From the NCBI GenBank assembly GCA_036380435.1, contig DASVES010000094.1:1-10748 (forward strand): a stretch of DNA of 10,748 bases, read 5' to 3'. Position 1 is the stretch's first letter, and every line of letters begins with the position of its first letter. The notes under the pieces are model-generated. The model saw nothing but the letters and a program-made list of their open reading frames with translations, made no database searches and had not been told where the DNA came from. A program made the position numbers and the translations under genes. Shown piece after piece: positions 6,679 through 10,748 of this stretch. The DNA comes from DASQDT01 sp036380435 (GTDB taxonomy: Bacteria > Acidobacteriota > Blastocatellia > Pyrinomonadales > Pyrinomonadaceae).

Positions 6679-8585
6679 TGCGCGACGACCTGCTCACATA
6701 CTACGAGCGCGAGCTGGCCTTCGTGCGCCAGATGGGGGCCGAGTTCGCGCAGAAGTACCCGAAGATCGCTTCGCGTCTGCTCCTCGAACCGGACAAGTGC
6801 GAAGACCCGCACGTCGAGCGCATGATCGAGGCCTTCGCCTTCCTCGCCGCGCGCGTTCACCTGAAGATCGACGACGAGTTCCCCGAGATTACCGAGTCGC
6901 TCTTAAACGTCCTCTATCCACACTACCTCGCGCCCATCCCGTCGCTTTCGATAGTGCAGTTCGCGCTCGACCCCGAGCAGGGCAAGCTCACCACCGGCTA
7001 CCACATCCCGCGCGACACGGCGCTCTACTCGCGCCCCATTCAGGGCACGCCCTGCCGCTTCCGCGCCTGCTACCCCGTCACGCTCTGGCCCGTCGAAGTG
7101 GCCGCGGCCGCGCTCGAATCGCTCGACCCCGTGGACACCCGCGGCCGCTGGCAGGAGGCGGTGCTGCGTATCAAGCTGCGCTGCGTCAACAACACCAAGC
7201 TCTCGGAACTCAAGACGGGCGAGGGCGACAGCAGCGGCAGCGGCGACAACGCGCCGCGTCCGATTGAACGCTTGCGCTTCTACCTGAGCGGCGAGCCGCA
7301 GCTCACCTACGCGCTCTACGAGATGATCTTCAACAACGCGACGCGCGTCGAGCTGCGCTCGGAGGGCAAGCGCGCTCCGGGGCGCGCCGCGCCGGCCGTC
7401 ATCACGCTGCCGCCTTCGTCGCTGAAGCCCGTCGGCTTCGCGCCCGACGAGGGACTGCTGCCCTACACGCGGCGCTCGTTCGCCGGCTACCGGCTGCTCA
7501 CCGAGTACTTCACCTTCCCCGAGAAGTTTCTCTTCTTCGACCTCACGGGTCTCGACGAGGCCGTCCGCCGCGGCGGCTTCGGTGAAGAGTTCAGCGTCTC
7601 GATTTTCGTCCGCGACGTGCAGCCGCCGCGCGCGCTGGTCTCGGCCGCCACGTTCCAACTGGGCTGCGCGCCCGTCGTCAACCTCTTCCGCAAGGTGGCC
7701 GAGCCGATTCAGTTGACGCAGTTGCAGCACGAGTACCGCGTCGTCCCCGATGTGCACCGGCAGATGGCGACCGAGGTCTACTCGGTCGATTCCGTGTCCT
7801 CGACCGACCCCTACCTCAAGCAGTCGCGACAGTACGAGCCGTTCTATTCGATTCGCCACGCCGAGTCGGCCGAGCGCGAGCAGACCTTCTGGTACGCCTC
7901 CCGACGCCTCTCGCCGCGCAAGGACGACGCGGGCACCGAAATTTATCTCTCGCTCGTCGATCTGGGTTTCAACCCGCGCGTGCCGGCCGTCGAGACCGTC
8001 ACGGCGACCGTCACGGCGAGCAATCGCGACCTGCCGGCCAAGCTTCCCTTCGGCGGGCGCGACGGCGACTTCGAGGTCGAGGGGACGGGGCCGCTCGCGC
8101 GGGCGCGGTGCTTGCGTAAGCCCACCCCCACGGTGCGCCCGCCGCTGCGGCGCGGCGCGCAGTGGCGGCTCATCTCGCACCTCTCGGTAAACCACCTCTC
8201 GATTATGGGCGACGCCGACGGCGGCGGCGCCGACGGGGCGGCGGCCGACGCGCTGCGCGAGATTCTCTCGCTCTACGACTTCACGGACTCGCCGGCCACG
8301 CGCCGGCAGATTCGCGGCATCACGGGGGTGGCGGGCCGACGGGTCGTGCGGCAGACGGGGTCGCGCGTCGGGGCGGGGTTCGTGCGGGGCTTAGAGACGA
8401 CCGTCGAGTTCGACGAGGAGATGTTCGTCGGCAGCGGCGTCTATCTCTTCTCCTCCGTGCTCGAACGCTTCCTCGCCCTCTACGCCACCGCCAACTCGTT
8501 CAATCAGCTCGTCGCGAAGACGGCGCAGCGTGAGGAGGTCTTGAAGCGATGGCCGCCGAGGGCCGGGCACCAGGCGATACTTTAG
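6678..8585 (+). CDS. tssF: TssF (VasA/ImpG) baseplate protein
   Basis: This is TssF, 635 residues, in the usual range of about 580-640. With TssG and TssE it forms baseplate wedges that connect TssK, VgrG and the sheath. The N-terminus MRDDLLTYYERELAFVRQM is classic, followed by GAEFAQKYPKIASRL, DPHVERMIEAFAFLAARV and the LLNVLYPHYLAPIPS segment. Mid-protein landmarks are a YEMIFNN segment, RSFAGYRLLTEYFTFPEKFLFFDLTGL, SIFVRD and CAPVVNLF, then WRLISHLSVNHLS. The C-terminus ends RWPPRAG. Two Gly/Ser/Asp-rich loops (about 176-194 and 510-522) look like surface insertions. It starts at the TAATG overlap with tssE, with a purine-rich AAGAGAAG just upstream, and ends 37 bases inside tssG. Confidence 0.96.
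   Translation: MRDDLLTYYERELAFVRQMGAEFAQKYPKIASRLLLEPDKCEDPHVERMIEAFAFLAARVHLKIDDEFPEITESLLNVLYPHYLAPIPSLSIVQFALDPEQGKLTTGYHIPRDTALYSRPIQGTPCRFRACYPVTLWPVEVAAAALESLDPVDTRGRWQEAVLRIKLRCVNNTKLSELKTGEGDSSGSGDNAPRPIERLRFYLSGEPQLTYALYEMIFNNATRVELRSEGKRAPGRAAPAVITLPPSSLKPVGFAPDEGLLPYTRRSFAGYRLLTEYFTFPEKFLFFDLTGLDEAVRRGGFGEEFSVSIFVRDVQPPRALVSAATFQLGCAPVVNLFRKVAEPIQLTQLQHEYRVVPDVHRQMATEVYSVDSVSSTDPYLKQSRQYEPFYSIRHAESAEREQTFWYASRRLSPRKDDAGTEIYLSLVDLGFNPRVPAVETVTATVTASNRDLPAKLPFGGRDGDFEVEGTGPLARARCLRKPTPTVRPPLRRGAQWRLISHLSVNHLSIMGDADGGGADGAAADALREILSLYDFTDSPATRRQIRGITGVAGRRVVRQTGSRVGAGFVRGLETTVEFDEEMFVGSGVYLFSSVLERFLALYATANSFNQLVAKTAQREEVLKRWPPRAGHQAIL
8532..8539 (+). promoter_or_regulatory. Ribosome binding site that fixes the tssG start
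   Basis: GAGGAGGT lies within tssF codons, 9 bases upstream of the ATG at 8549. It supports that start and therefore the 37-base overlap between tssF and tssG. Confidence 0.75.
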
Positions 8586-9616
8586 AGCAGACGCTCGATA
8601 CTTTAGAGCAGACGCTCTTAGACGAGCCGTACCGCTTCCGCTTCTTTCAGGCGGTGCGCGTCGTCGAGCGCCTGCACCCCGAGCGCGCGTCAGTCGGCCG
8701 GCAGGAGGCCGCGCCGGGGCGCGAGGCCGTGCGCTTCCGCACGCATCCTTCGCTTCAGTTTCCGCCCAGCGAGATACACGAGTTCAGCCGCGACGGCGAC
8801 AACGACGGCGCTTTGGAGACGGACGCGCCGCCGCCCGAGATGACCGTCGCCTTCATGGGCCTGACGGGGCCGCAGGGCGTGCTCCCGAATCACACGACGG
8901 AACTGGTGGCCGAGCGCGCCCGCTACAAGGACACGGCGCTCTGGGAATTCCTCGACCTCTTCAGCCACCGCATGATCTCGCTCTTCTACCGCGCGTGGGA
9001 GAGGTACAGATTTCCCGTCGCCTTCGAGCGCGGCACGCACGATGAGTTCACACGCCATCTCTTCGCGCTCGTCGGCATGGGCACCGAAGGCTTGCGCGGG
9101 CGGCTCGGTTTGCCGGACGAAGGGCTGCTCCTCTACGCCGGCCTCATCTCGCAGCGCCCGCACTCGGGCGTCGCCGTCGAGTCGGCGCTCGGCGACTACT
9201 TCCGCGTCCCCGCCCGTCTCGTGCCGTTCACGGGGCAGTGGCTCGCGCTCGACGACGAAAGCCTCTGCCGGCTGGGACGAGCCAACAGCGCGCTCGGCGT
9301 GTCAACCATCGCCGGCGCGCGCGTCTGGGACACGCAGTCGAAGTTCCGCATGCGCTTCGGGCCGCTCACGTTCTCCGAGTTCACGGCCTTCCTCCCCTCG
9401 GGGCGAAACTACGGAGCGGCCGTGCGGCTCACGCGCTTTCTCGCCGGGGCGGAACTCGACTTCGACGCGCAGCTCGTCCTCAAGGCGGAGGAAGTCCCGG
9501 CCTGCGTCCTGAGCGCCGCGGGGCCGAACCGCCCCGCGCTCGGCTGGACGACCTGGCTCAAGACGCAGCCCACCGACCGCGACGACTCGCAGGTCGTGCT
9601 CGCGGCGAGAAACTGA
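8549..9616 (+). CDS. tssG: TssG (VasB/ImpH) baseplate protein
   Basis: This is TssG, 355 residues, partner of TssF in the T6SS baseplate wedge. Family features are LLDEPYRFRFFQAVRVVERL (23-42), FRTHPSLQFPPSEI, then FMGLTGPQGVLPNH with GVLPNH at 110-115, and FLDLFSHRMISLFYRAWERY, whose HR pair is at 140-141. Then come ESALGDYFRVPARLVPFTGQWLAL, LGVSTIAGARVWDTQSKFRM and the C-terminal GWTTWL. The first 23 residues contain an exact heptad duplication, DTLEQTL at 10-16 and again at 17-23, encoded by a perfect 21-bp tandem repeat. It would lengthen an amphipathic helix ahead of the family core. The gene overlaps tssF by 37 bases in another frame. The family identity is firm; the start is well supported. 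Confidence 0.95.
   Translation: MAAEGRAPGDTLEQTLDTLEQTLLDEPYRFRFFQAVRVVERLHPERASVGRQEAAPGREAVRFRTHPSLQFPPSEIHEFSRDGDNDGALETDAPPPEMTVAFMGLTGPQGVLPNHTTELVAERARYKDTALWEFLDLFSHRMISLFYRAWERYRFPVAFERGTHDEFTRHLFALVGMGTEGLRGRLGLPDEGLLLYAGLISQRPHSGVAVESALGDYFRVPARLVPFTGQWLALDDESLCRLGRANSALGVSTIAGARVWDTQSKFRMRFGPLTFSEFTAFLPSGRNYGAAVRLTRFLAGAELDFDAQLVLKAEEVPACVLSAAGPNRPALGWTTWLKTQPTDRDDSQVVLAARN
8576..8617 (+). repeat. Perfect 21-bp tandem duplication over the tssF stop
   Basis: Two identical 21-base units lie at 8576-8596 and 8597-8617, each starting GATACTTTAGAGC and ending GACGCTC. The first contains the tssF stop codon (TAG at 8583-8585); both encode DTLEQTL in tssG. Perfect identity suggests a recent or actively slipping duplication. 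Gain or loss of a unit keeps tssG in frame and leaves tssF unchanged. Confidence 0.92.
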
Positions 9617-9698
9617 CTACTGACAAGTGCTCACGGCTTCAGGCAATCGTAGACAGTCATCAGACCCTTTGATTTAAACCCCCGAGAGGAGTAAGGCC

Positions 9699-10748
9699 AT
9701 GGAAGTTAACTTTCTGAGATCGCTCATCGGCAGGCTCGACGAGACGTGTACGAACGCGCTGCAAGCGGCCGCCGGGCTGTGTCTGGCGCGCACCAACTAC
9801 GACGTTGATGTCGAGCACCTGCTGCTCAAGCTGCTGGAAACCTCGGGCACCGACATCGAGCGCATCCTCCGCCACTACGAGATCAATCAGGGGCGCGTGG
9901 TCAACGACGTGACGCGCGCCCTCGACAAGCTGAAGACCGGCAACACTCGCACGCCCGACTTCTCGCCGCGCCTGCCGCAGCTCTTTCAGGAAGCATGGCT
10001 CCACGCCTCCATCGAGTACGGCGCAGCCCGTGTGCGCTCCGGCCACGTCCTGCTCGCGCTCCTGACGAGCGAAAACCTCTCGCGTCTCGCGCGCGAAATC
10101 TCGAAGGAGTTCGCGGCCATCTCCGTCGAGTCGCTGAAAAAGAATTTGCCGGACATCATCGCCGGCTCGACCGAAGACCGTGAGGCCGGCGCGCTCGGCT
10201 CCGCGCAGGGGACATCCGCGGCCGGCGCGGGCGGCGGCGACGCCGCGGGTGCGACGCCCAGCGCGGTCGGCGGCAAGCAGAAGGCGCTCGACCAGTTCAC
10301 CGTCGATCTCACGGGGAAGGCGCGCGAAGGCAAGATCGACCCCGTCCTCGGCCGCGACTTCGAGATTCGTCAGGTCGTGGACATCCTCACGCGCCGCCGC
10401 CAGAACAACCCGATCCTGACGGGCGAGGCGGGCGTCGGCAAAACGGCCGTCGTCGAGGGCTTCGCGCAGCGCGTGGCCGACGGCGACGTGCCCGAGCCGC
10501 TGAGGAACGTCGCCGTCCGCACGCTCGACCTCGCGCTCTTGCAGGCCGGGGCCGGCGTCAAGGGGGAGTTCGAGAATCGCCTGAAGGGCGTCATCGAGGA
10601 AGTGAAATCGTCGCCGCAGCCCATCATCCTCTTCATCGACGAGGCGCACACGATGATCGGGGCGGGCGGGCAGGCGGGCCAGAACGACGCGGCCAACCTC
10701 CTCAAGCCCGCGCTCGCGCGCGGCGAGCTGCGCACCATCGCCGCCACG
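9699..10748 (+). CDS. clpV: ClpV (TssH) AAA+ ATPase, N-terminal part (3' truncated by window)
   Basis: These are the first 350 residues of ClpV/TssH, the Clp/Hsp100 ATPase that unfolds contracted TssBC sheath so its subunits can be reused. Full-length proteins are usually about 850-900 residues, and the frame is still open at the window end. The N-domain shows the two Clp repeats: LQAAAGLCLARTNYDVDVEHLLLKLLE near 21-47 and LFQEAWLHASIEYGAARVRSGHVLLALL near 95-122. A Gly/Ala-rich linker (about 163-192) follows, then AAA domain 1 with VLGRDFEIRQVVDIL, Walker A GEAGVGKT (242-249) and Walker B IILFIDEAHT (309-318, D314 and E315 catalytic). The ClpV-style wording and the T6SS context separate it from housekeeping ClpB. 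AGAGGAG at 9685-9691 supports the ATG, 7 bases on. An 82-base spacer separates it from tssG; I see no clear promoter or terminator there. Confidence 0.96.
   Translation, partial: MEVNFLRSLIGRLDETCTNALQAAAGLCLARTNYDVDVEHLLLKLLETSGTDIERILRHYEINQGRVVNDVTRALDKLKTGNTRTPDFSPRLPQLFQEAWLHASIEYGAARVRSGHVLLALLTSENLSRLAREISKEFAAISVESLKKNLPDIIAGSTEDREAGALGSAQGTSAAGAGGGDAAGATPSAVGGKQKALDQFTVDLTGKAREGKIDPVLGRDFEIRQVVDILTRRRQNNPILTGEAGVGKTAVVEGFAQRVADGDVPEPLRNVAVRTLDLALLQAGAGVKGEFENRLKGVIEEVKSSPQPIILFIDEAHTMIGAGGQAGQNDAANLLKPALARGELRTIAAT

Noticed and set aside
6903..8195. Minus-strand open frame of 430 codons opposite tssF
   Set aside because: It is antisense to strongly conserved TssF codons and its product is low-complexity with no motif.
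9660..10649. Minus-strand open frame of 329 codons opposite clpV
   Set aside because: It is antisense to Walker motif-containing clpV, with no family signal.
10422..10748. Housekeeping ClpB disaggregase instead of ClpV
   Set aside because: The AAA motifs alone would fit both, but the N-domain sequence and the position directly after tssG in a T6SS operon favour ClpV.

Overview
The window is one uninterrupted stretch of a type VI secretion system (T6SS) locus. All ten genes lie on the + strand and are closely packed. In order they are tssM (3' end only), tagJ/impE, tssA, tssB, tssC, hcp (tssD), tssE, tssF, tssG and clpV (tssH, 5' part only). Each was assigned from conserved family motifs read in the translation. 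No gap between genes exceeds about 145 bases. There are no tRNA, rRNA, CRISPR, insertion-sequence or phage features, and no credible minus-strand gene. The long minus-strand open frames are shadows of high-GC coding sequence.

Organism: the DNA is GC-rich with strong G/C preference at third codon positions. It comes from a diderm bacterium, since a T6SS needs an outer membrane. Gene content and order resemble proteobacterial TagJ-containing systems such as the H1-T6SS of Pseudomonas, but the protein wording and the AGCTGTT heptamer repeats suggest a non-proteobacterial host. Acidobacteriota is my guess, held weakly and resting on impression only. Myxococcota or Pseudomonadota remain possible.

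Layout and function: TssM (1-1124) is the periplasm-spanning part of the membrane complex. Its partners TssJ, TssK and TssL are not in the window and would be expected upstream. After a 143-base gap holding a striking heptamer-built inverted repeat come tagJ and tssA. TagJ is a sheath/ClpV adaptor and TssA a cap or organiser protein. A second 143-base gap with short repeats and a GC palindrome precedes tssB and tssC, whose products form the contractile sheath; the two genes overlap by 8 bases. hcp (inner tube) is set apart by non-coding spacers on both sides. The downstream spacer carries a perfect 14-bp hairpin, which would let Hcp be made at a different level from its neighbours. tssE, tssF and tssG (baseplate) are overlapping and translationally coupled. 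clpV (sheath-recycling AAA+ ATPase) begins at 9699 and runs off the end. VgrG, PAAR, effector and immunity genes are not visible here.

The secretion system itself is a known type. What is not routine is the non-coding and overlap structure: the heptamer inverted repeat at 1133-1247, the hcp-tssE hairpin at 6140-6178, and a perfect 21-bp tandem duplication lying across the tssF stop inside tssG.
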